Source: Calendula officinalis
Taxonomy: Eukaryota; Streptophyta; Magnoliopsida; Asterales; Asteraceae
NCBI GenBank assembly: GCA_963853835.1
Contig: OY970824.1
Coordinates: forward strand, 75,836,372 to 75,900,371
Direction: 5' to 3'
DNA: 64,000 nt
Shown here piece after piece: positions 38,353 to 51,169 of this stretch; positions within the stretch are counted from its first letter, which is position 1, and every line of letters begins with the position of its first letter. The notes beneath the pieces were generated by a model. It was not told the origin of the DNA, did no database searches, and was given only the letters and a program-made list of their open reading frames with translations. Made by a program: the position numbers and the translations under genes.

Positions 38353-38668
38353 ATGTCTAGCTCAGCTGGATTGATGCATGAGTTTTACTCTCATATGAGA
38401 CGTGAGGTTCGGAGTTCGAATCTTGTAAACACCTCTTGTGGTGCCAATTATAGGGGAGTTTTCCCTGGAGATCCCTATGGGGACTGAGTTTGCCCTATAA
38501 AGGAGTTCGAATCTTGTAAACACCTTTTGTGGTGCCAATTATAGGGGAGTTTTCCCTGGAGATCCCTATGGGGACTGAGTTTGCCCTATAAAAGAGTTCG
38601 AAGCCGAGGTGCTCGCTGGAATATTGCGAGTTTACTTCCGTTGTTTCATTTGCCGTTTCAAAAAAAAG
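38353..38668 (+). mobile_element. tRNA-derived SINE with an internal 91-bp duplication
   Basis: The head has an A-box-like TAGCTCAGCTGG and a B-box-like GGTTCGGAGTTCGAATC. The tail ends TTTGCCGTTTC + poly-A. The segment starting GAGTTCGAATCTTGTAAACA at 38412 is repeated at 38503, a 91-bp tandem duplication with only a few differences; GAGTTCG recurs at 38594. Confidence 0.75.
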
Positions 38669-39364
38669 TTTTAATAAGTGAAAGTTAGGTGTGTGGAAAT
38701 GCTAGTGTATGTACTTATTTAAAGGGCTACTAATTATGATCGAATTTTTCAAAGTTTATCTAAGAACATTTTTTTTCACAACATATTTCTCCACAACTCA
38801 TTTTTAGTAAAAAACTTTACGTAATAAAAAAACTTATTAATTTAAATAAGATAACAAGTTAATTAAATAAACTTTCTAAAACATCTCACAAATACAGTTT
38901 GAGTTTTGTTAATGACAACCCTTAGGACTGTCATTAAGAGTTAGTTGCGTGCATAAACCGTTTGTACTTTTATTGATAAGGGGGTTAATTCCTAAAATGC
39001 AAGGGCGGTTATTGATTATTGTACAAGTTTTCGATGCGTGTCTTAACGCCTTATTGACAACCCTTAGTGCTGTCATTATCATATTCCTAAATACAAATAC
39101 AACTAAAAATCTTCATTTCTCACAAATATTATGGAGACCAAGATTGGTTGGAGTGTATCTGCTGTTATAATGCATGACAGAAACTTGGCAACGCACCATT
39201 TTCTAAGGACTTGAAGTTTTGAATACTTGTCACAAATTTGTGATCTAATATGGAACATAACAAACAGTCCACCCATCCATACAAATCCGATGATAAAAAT
39301 CAAAATAACAAAAATAGCAGCAAGTCCATATTATAATTTGAAAAGTAGATGCAGCAGAACCATC

Positions 39365-42300
39365 TCAATACTCGTACTCACGTGAGATTGATCGCCTATA
39401 TTCACGTTCACGGTCCTTATCACGTGGCTCCACCTTTCCTCCTTCATAGTTATCTTCCTCCATCTGATCATACCGATCATGATCACGTTCCTGATGCTCA
39501 TACCTCTCCTGATCATCCCGACCATCATCATAATAATCATACCCACCCATACCCATATCACGGTCCGGGTCAACCCGTTTATGTTCAGGCTGCTCATACC
39601 ACTCCTCAGGATCTCCATGATCATAACTCTTTTGCCTCTCACCATGCTTATCTCGTTCATGTCTCTCAACCCGATCATATTCCTCACGAGACCGCCCCCG
39701 GTCACGGTCCATTTGGTCAACATCACCTTCTCGGTCCTTGTCACGACCACGGTCACGATGCCGGTCATTCCGGTCACGACCACGGTCAGACCGGTCACGG
39801 TGCCGGTCACGACCACTGCGGTCTCTGTCTCTGTCCCCTCGGTCAGACCGATCACGGTGGGACCTGTCTTCGCGGTGTTCACGGTCCCTTGGTTTATCAT
39901 GAGAGCGTTCACGGGATTTTTCACGTTCTTTCTCTCTTACCCTTTCACGAGACTTCTCTCTCTCCCTTAATTATTAATAAATCAATATATAATTGCAATT
40001 TTAATGGATTACTATTATTATTTATTAATTATTATTACCTGTCTCGTTCTTCGTGTACTCTTGGTTCTGAAGATCGAGGTGCTCCACCTGATTGTTGTTG
40101 TTCCCTGACCATCATAAATAATTGCAATTTATATTATTTATTATTAATAAAATATGTTATATATTTTACCTGCCAGAGTTCCTTTGGTTAAGTTCTTCAC
40201 CACCAACCCTGGTGGTCCCCAGTCCACCACCAAGTCTACGTGGTCGCCAGTTAGGAACGGTTCTACCACGTTCAACATCCACAAGCACCCTTCTATTGTC
40301 AAGCTTTCTACCATCAGCTTGTTTATATGCAGCTATTATAATATTATAAAAAAATAAACCATCAGATATGAAAATAATATCATAATAATGCTCAAGATAA
40401 GAATTGAGAAAAGAAAACCTTTCATATCACGAGTATGCATGTACTCTATGAAAGCATATCCTCTTGGTTTGTTTGATTCTTTATCAGCAATCAACCGAAC
40501 CTGAAACTCTTAATCATTAGAGGAAAAGCTAAAATAATATTTATTAACATAATATAACTAGAATATATTTGCTAGCAAATTATAATGTCTTTAAAACTTT
40601 TGAACTTTAATATTATAATATCCTAATGCACGGCAGGCAGGCAGGCACTAAAAGCCTCACAGTAGCCGTGCTCACCTTTGATTAATAGGCTCCACAGGCG
40701 AGTTGCATCATCACCATCACTGCTAGAGCCGCACAAAGACTGGCCAATTTACCATTTTACCCTCCCCTTACCAGGGACTAATTATTTAATTAACTATAAA
40801 TAAATTACTATAAATGATGCTTATGTATATAATACCAGGAAATCTTCTCAACTTCTGAAACGTTTTTGACAACCTTAAAATGGAAAAGTAATAAAACATA
40901 GTAGCAATTAGAAAAGAAGGGATTAGATGTGCACTCCCAATTATTTTTACCCAAAGTTGAGCGTCTCCATCTGTTGCAGAAACTATTGACCGAAAGATAT
41001 ATGCATCAAAGATTCATCTGCTCAAAAAGGATATGGTACAAACCGAGGAACAAATACTTATAAAGTACCTTTTACCTTGAACCTTACTACCTGAATGGAA
41101 TTGGTGGCTACAAGCTTTTACTAGAATACCCAAATCCCAGATTCTTGAAATTGTGATTTGATTAAAAAAAACAAAAATAAAAGGGAAAGGAACGAATAGG
41201 CTAGTAGGGTGGGTAGACTATAATAATACCTGAGGAATGATTACCAATATAACTGAACTAGAGCTATACAATTTTCTCAAAGTTACCATATTGTTGAGTA
41301 GAGCTTATACTAGTATCAAATTGATAAATTGTGCTAATCACCTAAGTGTAATCATATGGCAATAGAAAGAAACTTACAATACTCCAAGCTCATTGTTTCA
41401 GATAGCATATGTGGCAACCGACATTATAAAGGTGACACAGTTAGCAGACCAAATCTATGTTTATATTTATTATTATCGAGTTGTAAATGCCGAAACTGAA
41501 CTTTATAATTACCATGTAAACTTTCCATGAATAACCTCTGGATTAACAGCTTACATATTTTTTTTGTTTATAGTTCAATAACAATTTTCCAGATAATTCT
41601 GTTACTGAAACATGTTAATATGTCTAAATACTTCTTGGAAAATTTGTTCATTTTTCTCCAAAAACTTATATTTTCATTTCTGAAGGCTTTTTTGCAGACA
41701 AAAGAACAGGGATGTTGTCCACATAACACAAAACGAAACCTCTTACCGAACAAAAGGCTATAACCTTGAGCCCCTTTTTCAGGGTACTCTACAAAACCTA
41801 CCCGTTTGATGGGACCATACGCCTCAAACTCCCTTTTAATTCTGCTCTCAGTTGTCTCGTAGTTCTGAGAGTAAAAAAAACATAAATTTAATAAAATTAG
41901 TCAACTAAAATACATCAAGTGTAAACCAAATCAAGAAAAAATAATGTATTACTTACAAGCCTAGCAACAAACAATGTCTTGTATGGATCTCCAGATATAT
42001 TTGGGTCATTGTTTGGATCATCTGCATAAGCCATCAATACTCCAGTGAAACAGGAATAATATATAAATATAAATATAAATATAAATATAAATATAAATAT
42101 AAATAAAAGATAAATAATGTTTTCTTACATTTCTCAAGCTCCTCAGCAGCCTTTCTTGCACCTTCTTCAAGCCGTAACTGATGAATCCTGGCCTTCTTTT
42201 GCCCCTGATTCACAACAAGGACCAACAAAAAAACATAAGCTAAAAACAACCGCCATTTCATGAATATTGTTTCAATACAAAATAAAAAATACATAAACCA

Positions 42301-43125
42301 AAAGAAAATTACATATGATGGAATTTTGGTAAATGTATGTAATATGTATAGTATGCTAAGTTCAAAATCTTACAGGAGTTTCACCCTTTATAACAGGTGG
42401 AGCATATTCAGGGTCAGTTGGCTCGGCAAAGTTGCTAACAAACTGGGCCATACCTTTCAAACAAAATTAGAAACAAAGCAATTAGAGCTTCAAAATGAAG
42501 ACGCATCAATAACATATAAGATAAAATTAAAAAGCATATATTCCATACCTGTGTATGGCGGACATTTTCTCTTCTCAGGTGGAGGCTTATACTCCAATGG
42601 AGGTCGTGGCTCAAAAAGCTTTAACAGATTGTTAGTTAATCCTGTTGGATGACTCTGCCCAATCTGCAAAACGTAAAGTGTTATGAATCAAAATCAAGTA
42701 TTCACCAGCCTAAATTATTAGTTAATCCTGTTGAATCAACGTTAGGAACACGAGCTAATACTTACAAGTTCAACCTATTACTAATTATTGATTGGAGCAC
42801 TAACTACAATCAACAGCTCAAATTAAGAACAATATTATTAACGACTAGCAGTTTCCAAATCCACAACAGAAAAACTAGTTAGTATCACCTATTTTTTCAG
42901 TTTTACACATCAAAAAGAAGATTGTATTGCGATAAAAATCGATTAACAAAACCTAGGGCCACGAAATATTTTTACCAGCAATTAAGTAAGACAGAATCAA
43001 ACTTAGATGTCTGAAGATACACATACCAGCTTCATTTGCATAAGATTAGCACGGTTCTGTTGCTTCGTTCGAGCCTGAACAGCAGCGTTGTTGTTGCGCA
43101 TGAACGCATCGTTGTAATCCCCCAT
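39365..43125 (-). CDS. U1 snRNP 70 kDa protein (U1-70K)
   Basis: Ten exons: 43027-43125, 42549-42663, 42374-42453, 42129-42204, 41957-42021, 41802-41864, 40419-40500, 40170-40332, 40039-40104, 39365-39965. They sum to 1,410 nt and 469 residues, in frame throughout. The N-terminus ([40 protein letters not shown]) is the conserved U1-70K tail. The RRM has RNP2 LFVARL and RNP1 RGYAFIEY, followed by [20 protein letters not shown] and an RD/RS/RE-rich C-terminus. It binds stem-loop I of U1 snRNA for 5' splice-site recognition in the nucleus. The intron between exons 6 and 7 is the longest (1.3 kb); in Arabidopsis the corresponding large intron is retained in regulated transcripts. An LTR element sits 56 bp upstream of the ATG. 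Confidence 0.95.
42057..42106. repeat. (TATAAA)n microsatellite
   Basis: About eight tandem TATAAA units in a U1-70K intron. Confidence 0.9.
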
Positions 43126-43555
43126 GATTTCAGATATCGGATTACAGATTTTTAGTTTTTTACTGTAATATTGTCACGGATTGATACGGGGCATAATGAT
43201 ACGGGGCATTCTAGTATCATAGTCTTAATATATATAGTTTTTATATTAGTTTCTGATTGCCACGTGTCATAATCTTAGTGGTTTAGAATATGTAGTATGT
43301 CATGCATTAGAAGTTGTACTTTTCTGCTATAGGGGTTTATATACCCTTTCCTGATTGTATGAATGATTATCGATTAGTATTGAATGAAATTATAGACTAC
43401 GGGAGTTGCTCTCTAGTTTGACTGAATTGCACAAAGCTGTTCTTGTGTAAATTGGTAGCCTAATCAATTGAAGCTGTTCTTCAATTGATTGATATTGTGA
43501 GCTGTTCTTGCAATATCCCATCTATTTTATAAGGATTGAAATCAATTCTTATCAG

Positions 43556-43567
43556 TGGTATCAGAGC
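43556..43567 (+). other. Primer binding site of the 3.1 kb element
   Basis: TGGTATCAGAGC one base after the left LTR, identical in type to the PBS of the SIRE element in this window. The two could therefore share priming and possibly enzymes. Confidence 0.85.
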
Positions 43568-43591
43568 TTCCATCCTCTACCTGTGTGAAGA

Positions 43592-45883
43592 ATGGATCTT
43601 ATTGATTTGAAGTTGTTGAGCTTAGAGATCCACATACTGTCAAGGCAACTGAAAAGAAATTTGGAATCGTTAGGGTTCAAGTATGAAGATGACAAGAAAG
43701 CGTTCGTAAGGGCGGAAAATGGAGACAAGTCATATACGGTTGTACTCGGTAGACAAGAAGGTCAAAATAGGTCGACGAAGGAATAAGAAGATAAAGGAGT
43801 GGTAAGTAAATCAGATAAACCTAATCATCCGGTCAATGAATTAAGAAAAACAGATTTGATTGCTTGGAAGGACGAGGAAGAAATTTCAGATCCATCCTTG
43901 AAGAATACGGGGTGTGATTTGGGGAATTGTAATCTCGGGAATCAAATCACCAAAGGGAATTTTGCAGAGCTATGTGAAGAAAAAGAAGAGAAGGTGGTGT
44001 ATAAACCACTCATTGAAGCCAGAAACTTCAATCAACCACTCACTGTAAGTGAACTCAAATTCCAGGCCAATTATCAGAGTGATCGGCACAGTTTTGCACC
44101 TAAATTGCCACTGTATTCATACATTGGGAACTTTTCTGGTGAGATGATGCACCAAATGTTAAACCCTGAAAGTTATTGGGTCGATTTTTATCCAAAGTGT
44201 CGGGGTTTTAGTCTTGCACACAAGGTGTTCGATGAAAGTCCCGAGCCAAAGTGTGTTTGGAAATCAGTTTATGCGAATAGTTGTGATGTTCATTTTGCTG
44301 GCTATGCTCATAAACCACCAAAACCCCCAGATTACACGAATTGTTGTGTTGATTGGTATACTCTTTATGAGTCTCCAAAACCACCTGACCATATGGTTTA
44401 TGCTACCACCTACACAAAACGCCTTATTTATTTTAGTCACGGAAGTTTGTTTGTGTTAAGTTACTATTTGTCACAAGAGGTCCAATTTGATATGGGAGAT
44501 CATGAAATGAATCTGTTAGTCTTCAAAATTCAGGGATTTTACAACTATTCCTTGGCACAGCAGAGCAGTTGGGCAAGATATGTGAATTTTCTCTTGAAGT
44601 GGTGGGATAACATTGATGCAATTCATGGAAAGTTTGTATGGGTCCCGCTGTTGCTTAAAACTTTAATGGAGAAAAACGATAATCATGATCAAGAAGAAGG
44701 TGTCGTGTATTTAACTATGGTTGGGGTAACATGTATTGTTCTTGATACTAGACTAGTTGGGGGGGTTAAAGTATCCTTAGTAAATCCTTATGTGCATCAT
44801 AAAATATTAAACATGATTTGGCGGCCTCGTGAAGTAGCTGCACGGGCAAGTCTTGAAGGCCAAACCGTTAAGAAATTATCTTCAATGGTTTTCTCTATAT
44901 TACTGAACTTCATAATCGACAAAGGATTTCATTTGCATTATGGTGAAACATCATGCCAAATTGGGTCTGCTTATGAGTTGAGAAGATGTATAAAACGAAT
45001 CAGAAATTTGGACTTGTCATTACCTGTGTTGGTTAATGGAGAACCACTTATTCTGATACTTGCTAGCTCTTATAAAGTTGATGAGATACATGTAGGAAAA
45101 TGGTTGTGTTATGGTGATATTGCTGGCAACCGAGACACAATGAAGGTAAGGATTAGCTTGGCTTATCACCTTAAAGGGCATGTGTTTGCCAGTGCAGTTG
45201 TGAAGGTAGTTACTACGGTTTTTAAAGCCATATTATTAGTCTTGGACACACTAAACCTTGCAACTTCACATATACAAAATGACATGTCAGTTGATGCTCT
45301 AGGGTTGGGTTCACATATGCAAAATGACATGACAGTTATTGTTTTAGTGTTGAGTGCTCGTCTATTTTTGATACATTATTATGTTCAAAAATTGAATGAA
45401 ATAAAAGAGATAAGTGGTAATGAAGGTCTTTACGCGCTCAAGATTATTTCAGATGCAGTTCGAGTAGTTTTGACTGAACCGCCAACATGGGAACAGTTAG
45501 GATGGTGTACATCATGGCCCGATTCCTATAAGCTTTATGGTCAAGAGTATGAACTGTTTTTGCTATGTTGTGTTCGTCAAGTTAGTCTTGTCATGTCATG
45601 TCCTAAGATCAAATCTGATTCAGTAGTTGAAACACGGGTATGGGAGGTTTACACTTACGAGTTGGGGAATCACAAGATTATTAATAGGCTACTGCCAACA
45701 ACTCGAAAGGAAGAATTCAAAGTTATTTCCATAAAGATTTTGATGGTACATATTCACATGTGGCTGACTTGGGGAGATTTAATGGGTTTGCCGAAAGGAT
45801 CTTCTTCATTTTACAAGGATCTGCCTCAAGGAATGATTTGGAGAACATCTCGAGGGAGGAATATCATGACTTGCAATCCTTGA
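43592..45883 (+). CDS. Unknown protein of the 3.1 kb LTR element
   Basis: An ATG 25 bp after the PBS opens a frame of 64 codons (MDLIDLKLLSLEIHILSRQL...), then a TAA at 43784-43786. The same frame continues without a stop for another 698 codons to the TGA at 45883. The 5' part has a charged segment (ESLGFKYEDDKKAFVRAENG). The middle has repeated Pro-rich words (HKPPKPPDYT, ESPKPPDHM). The rest contains many hydrophobic Leu/Ile/Val stretches that may span membranes. I recognise no domain and no zinc knuckle. Length and openness in a non-autonomous element suggest either recent capture of a host gene or a selected function. The single stop could be a mutation or be read through. Confidence 0.6.
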
Positions 45884-46270
45884 GGACAAGGATTGTTTGA
45901 AGAATGGAGTAATGATACGGGGCATTCTAGTATCATAGTCTTAATATATATAGTTTTTATATTAGTTTCTGATTGCCACGTGTCATAATCTTAGTGGTTT
46001 AGAATATGTAGTATGTCATGCATTAGAAGTTGTACTTTTCTGCTATAGGGGTTTATATACCCTTTCCTGATTGTATGAATGATTATCGATTAGTATTGAA
46101 TGAAATTATAGACTACAGGAGTTGCTCTCTAGTTTGACTGAATTGCACAAAGCTGTTCTTGTGTAAATTGGTAGCCTAATCAATTGAAGCTGTTCTTCAA
46201 TTGATTGATATTGTGAGCTGTTCTTGCAATATCCCATCTATTTTATAAGGATTGAAATCAATTCTTATCA

Positions 46271-47362
46271 CGGATATTTATATTTGATGAATCAAAACAA
46301 ATTGATGGAAGATGCTGCAGGTGAGATCGATGTCGTAGTAGGGCTACCAAATCAAGGGTTTTGTTGGTAGATAATTTGATGTACGGTACCGAGTTGAATC
46401 TTTCTGTAACTCAGTATCTGAGAGAATCATCGGTTTGGGCCTTAAGGACGGCCCATTTTTTAGATAAATATACTCTTGGGCGGCTGTTTAAAATCTCCAA
46501 TAACATGACCCCGAACGAGAAAGCATCTGTTTTGTCTGATAGCTTCCCACTTGAAGCATACTCTGGTGCTAAGTACCTATTATTAATTCATTAGACTGAA
46601 GAAAAATATTTTCAATAACTAAGACTACATGGAAAAAAAAAAACACTAAGGGGCGGAAAGTTTATTAGCGGGGCTTATGAGTTTATTAAGCTCAAATAAG
46701 CATGCAAATTTGAGCTTAATAAGCTTATAAGCCCCATTAATAAATTTCCCAAATATGCCCTAAAAACAATCATTTTGAAGCGTAACAAACTTACCCAAAA
46801 GTTACCATCACGCTAGTTGAGACATGAGTATGGTTCTCAAATGTTAGTTTAGCCAATCCAAAATTAGCAACCAGAGTCCATTTTATTCATGATATGCCCG
46901 TTAACTCTTAAAACACCTCGAATGTTATACGTGGCTACTCTTTAATACTTACCTTTGCTTCATATTCATATTGTAACTGTTTGTGACAATAGTTTGCCAC
47001 CCCTGTAAAATTATGTCAATAAATATATACCCTTTTTCGTTACAAGAATTCAAAGACAATCAGCTTTTTGAAATATGGATTGAAACAGAGGATCCCCTGT
47101 TTATCATCATGATCTAAGTTGAAATTCCCTATGTTCTTATCCTAAAAAGTAAAAATCATAAATGCATAAACAACAATCATCAGAATTAAGAAACAAATGC
47201 CATTCTTAGAACTCATGCAAACTTTCAAGAATAATTACGATCAGAAAAGAGATATTATAACAATTATACGGGTAAACAGGTATAATATTTACATAATAAC
47301 AAACGAAACCATCGTCAAATCAGTAACCAAAAAAACATCCATAAAAGACGAACAACGAACTT
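46271..47362. other. No gene recognised; contains a fold-back repeat
   Basis: The first few hundred bases are probably the original upstream region of U1-70K, pushed away by the LTR element. A 77-codon frame at 46361-46594 resembles nothing I know. The fold-back at about 46650 is listed separately. Confidence 0.5.
46650..46764. mobile_element. Small fold-back MITE
   Basis: An almost complete palindrome. The left half, with GGGGCTTATGAGTTTATTAA and GCTCAAATAAGC, is mirrored by TTTGAGCTTAATAAGC and TTATAAGCCCCATTAATAAA. Ends GGGCGGAAAG and CAAATATGCCC are weakly complementary. The stem is about 50 bp. Confidence 0.65.
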
Positions 47363-49977
47363 CTAGCCAGCTATAGAAACGAGGCTATTAACATAAGGAA
47401 ATAACTTATTAGACCCTTGAAGTAAAATCAATTCTTCAACCTTTTCTTCTAACACATTATAAGCATAAAGACACTTTTGCCCTTCAGATTTCTCCACAAT
47501 GACCGCAATAACATCTTCACACGAATTACCCAAAACCGTACATTCAACTAACTCGCCATCTTCAACACCATCAACCGAAAATTCAAAAAAACTATCTTTC
47601 AAAGACATAATCTCGCCACTATAAACATCCAAAATGCACGATCTCAAACGATGATGATAACTTGCTTGAACATAACATATCTCTCCATTAACGTTTGTTA
47701 ACGCTCCATTTTCGCTAGACGGGATTGTTTGAACACTATAGATCTCGTTCTTCAAATCGAAGGCTAGCATTTCGCCGCCTGTCGTTTCCCAATAAACGAC
47801 CCCGTTTACAAAAATCCCGTCACTTTTCACTTCAGATTGATCCAAATCCACACAAACCATTTCAGATACACTCCAAGATTGTGTATTTGAATCGTATATT
47901 TCAAAATACAAGATGGGTCCCGCAACAAGATCGGGTAGAGAAAACGGGCATATGATTTGATAATACGGTATAAAGTTGAGAGAATTAGGTTCAAATGCAA
48001 GCACTATTTTGGGGTTTTCGCCATGGTAATAACTAGAAGGGGGTAGTTTGCACCAGTTTTGATTTGCAGGGTTACAAACATAATATTCGTTAGCACCAAC
48101 AATTGCTTGACAAAGAAGCAACCCATTACAAGAGTTTTTAACGTGTGCGTATCTTGGAAGGAAATTCAAAGAAGGGGAAGGAACTCCATAAGCAGAAAGA
48201 TTTAGTGAAATGAAACGAGTTAATTCATATTCATTTTCATTTGTACATTCGAAGAAACCCGAGGTTTTTCTATGATATTGACTTTGAATGTGTGCGAAAA
48301 ACGGGCTTTTTATCCATTGATTCCATTCTTTAGAAACGAGTCGAGATTGGGCTAAAGATTTGGCGGGAAGATAACGGATAATGTGGTTTTTTGCTACCTC
48401 TTTTAAGTCTCCCTTTAGCTCAAATTTAGCAGGGAAATCGGACAAATCAAAATTCGGGTTTTCACTAAGCATTGTCATTAAGTTGCGTTTTTTACCCTGA
48501 AATTTTGAAAATGTGAAAACTATATAACAAATGCAAACTATTTATACGAAGGGATAATGAACGTCTTTAGTAAAAGAAATAGGGCATAATAAAAATGAGA
48601 TGAGTTGTGTACCTTTTTAACCGTATCAGGACATGATTGAACATTAAAATAAATATCGTAAGCAGTTTCGCAAACCATATCTGTATGTTCTTTTTCTTCA
48701 TTTTCCTTTTCAGGATCAGATTTAGTTTCAGTTTTAATTTCCATTTCTTCTTGTTTTATAAAATCGGAACCAGTTGCACTTTCGAAATCCATATCTTCGG
48801 TTGTTGATTTAGATAGAAAATAAAAACGTTCTTCAGATGGTTTTTCCTCATAAACAGTTTTGTTGTTAAGATCCTCTTCTTCAGTTAGAACTAGTGTATC
48901 AGACACCTCAGAACAAAGAAGTTCATAAGAACCATCATCAGATAGAGCCTGAAACAAATTTTTTTTTTTTTTAAAAATGTTGATTTTATGAAAATCTTAT
49001 GTTGAAAAAAAAAAAAAAAAATTCACCAGTTTTTTTGACCCATGTAAATATATGTATATTTGTTACATATAATTAATTGTTTGTAGCTTTGCATTCTCTT
49101 TGATGAGATCTATGCAACGAGCTCAAATATGTACAAAATTGAGTTGTGGTGAATTAAATATTCACTCTCAAAGTTAGGTATTTGGAACAACATATCAAGT
49201 GGTGGGAAATTGTCCATCAATGGAGAATGAAGAAACTCATATGAGGTTTATAAAGTAGGAAGTGAGATGGATGTTAAACTCCTTCTACTTAAATGGTTTC
49301 TATCACTTACAACACATCTTTTCATTAAACATATTTTACAACTCAACATTATAAATATAAATTGAGACATCTGAGTTCATTGTAGACACACATTCTATCA
49401 CCTACAACACATCTTTTCTCTATCATTCCTAAACCTAACACAAAAGAATTATTGGTGAGTTTTCACGCAATAGATCGTATCCTGCAGTACAATATTATTT
49501 CGGTATTGTGCCGTGAGAAACAGACGACAAATCTGTTTTAAGGGGATTATGTCAAATAAACAACGAATCTGCTTCATATTATAATTTACAAATTTAATTG
49601 TAATTGTAATCTTATTTTTCTTACATTGTATTTAATTGAATAAAACTTGTATTAGCTTCTACATTCAATACCATTTGTTTATATACCATGTTCTTCAATT
49701 TTCCATATTGCAGGTTCATACTTCATAGCATATAAAGTACAAACATAATGAAGGTTTTAATTTTATCTAAATCAACAATAGCATTATATCCAGAAAATTT
49801 AAGCAACATCATTATTAAAAAAAGAAAAGAAAATATATCCATTTCAAATCGAAATAATCATACCATGCTGCTCGAAGTAACGGCTTCCATGTTCTCCTTT
49901 TCACTAGCATAATCATCGATATTCACTAATTCATAAGATGCATCTGAATCACTATGAACTTCATCTTTTTTCTCCAT
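47363..49977 (-). CDS. F-box protein with a long acidic N-terminal extension
   Basis: Three exons (49864-49977, 48613-48948, 47363-48496) join in phase 0 and give 527 residues. Exons 1 and 2 encode about 150 acidic, Glu/Asp/Ser-rich residues (MEKKDEVHSDSDASYELVNI..., ALSDDGSYELLCSEVSDTLV...) with no known domain. Exon 3 holds an F-box-like segment (KNHIIRYLPAKSLAQSRLVS, SKEWNQWIKSPFFAHIQ) and a C-terminal beta-propeller-type region (NSCNGLLLCQ, YVCNPANQNWCKLPP, EIYDSNTQSWS, NGVVYWE) typical of plant F-box associated domains. Such proteins are substrate receptors of SCF ubiquitin ligases. The ATG at 48478 could start a shorter F-box-only product, but the open, phase-matched upstream exons support the longer one. 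Confidence 0.8.
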
Positions 49978-51169
49978 CGTTTAAAACCTATAAATTCAAG
50001 TTAAAATTAGCCAATTAAATGCAATGGCGGACCCAGGAAAAAAACAGATGGGTGTCACCGGTTACATATTTTTTTTTCTCAGAGTGTCACTTATATTAAC
50101 AAAAAATTTAACATTATTTTAATACCATTCGAAAAAATTTATAGGGTTGCACGGGCAACACCGTGCACCATACTAGGCCCCCTGCTTAATTGCGTAATAA
50201 TCACAAGAGTTTAACAATCCAATCAAGAGCTGATCGAAAGAAGATTTTAATTAGACATCCAAACACACAAAATCCTAAACAAGAAAATAAAATAAAATAG
50301 AAATCACTCTTCAAATCCTCATCAGACACCGTTGACTGAATTAGTAGATATCCGAAATGAGTATTTTATTTCATCAAAATTCAAAAACACACTCATGGAT
50401 ATGTTTGTGAGACGACTTTTAAAGTCAATAAAAAGTAATTAGGGTTTATTCATCAAGAGCCGAGGACAGATTCATCACATGGCGAAAGGAACAAATCAAA
50501 GATGAAATCAGATCACACGCTTTAATTTCATCATCAAAAGACAGAGATTACCGGATAAATTATCATGCATACAGACAGAAACAATCAAACAAAATTTAGT
50601 ATTTTTTCTTAAAATGATCGCACAGATTGATCATGCATGAATTATTGAATATGCTTCGAAAAGGGGCTGGAGAACTTGCCAGATAAAAATTCAAATCGCT
50701 TCAGTAGAACCCTAATTTTGAGAACGAAGAATTGATGAAATGGAAAATTAGGAAAAGTGAAGAGGCTTATACTCTGTTTTGTGTGTGTGAGAAGAATTTG
50801 CTTAGTATATTCCGCAACATTTCATTGCATGTAACGAAGAAAAATAATGCAATTTTCACGTCAAATCAAAAGTCAACAAGTCAAATTGCTAAAGTAGCTA
50901 CCTATCTTTAATATCTCTTGAGTGGATACCACGTACTCAATTTTAATTTTAGTAGATTATCAAATTAATTTTTTTGGACTATTAGAATTTTTTATGAATT
51001 TATTAATTTTCCGCTCACTTTAGCAACTAATGGTTTCACTCCACGTTATCATCCTAAAAGTTATATCTCACATCTAGATAGATACGTATCATAATTAACG
51101 GTTGTAATTAATAATTAGATTTTAATTAAGTTAGAAGAATAAATATTGCAAAAAGAAGGAATAATTTTT
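49978..51169. other. Intergenic, possible MITE at about 50026-50192
   Basis: Holds the F-box gene's upstream region. A stretch starting GGCGGACCCAGGAAA and ending ...CATACTAGGCCCCCTG looks like a short DNA-transposon derivative, without a clear target duplication. No gene is seen. Confidence 0.4.

Larger units (their letters stand above)
43182..46270 (+). mobile_element. Compact 3.1 kb LTR retrotransposon without gag-pol
   Basis: LTRs 43182-43554 and 45913-46270 end TTCTTATCA. The 358-bp shared part differs at one base (43401 G, 46117 A). The left LTR has an extra 15 bp at its start, a tandem copy of TGATACGGGGCATAA. Target duplication CGGAT: 43177-43181 and 46271-46275. A PBS (TGGTATCAGAGC) follows the left LTR. 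The interior has one long reading frame with a single stop and no protease, integrase, RT or RNase H motif. It is young, non-autonomous and depends on enzymes from another copia element. Confidence 0.9.

Noticed and set aside
39349..40191. 280-codon His/Pro/Asp-rich ORF on the plus strand, with other long frames at the same place
   Set aside because: It is the antisense of the RD/RS-rich C-terminus of U1-70K; the repetitive codons keep several frames open. The minus strand has splice sites and family matches.
43182..46270. The 3.1 kb element as a TRIM or pair of solo LTRs
   Set aside because: It has one target duplication around the whole unit, a PBS after the left LTR and a long ORF; TRIMs are much shorter and lack such a frame.
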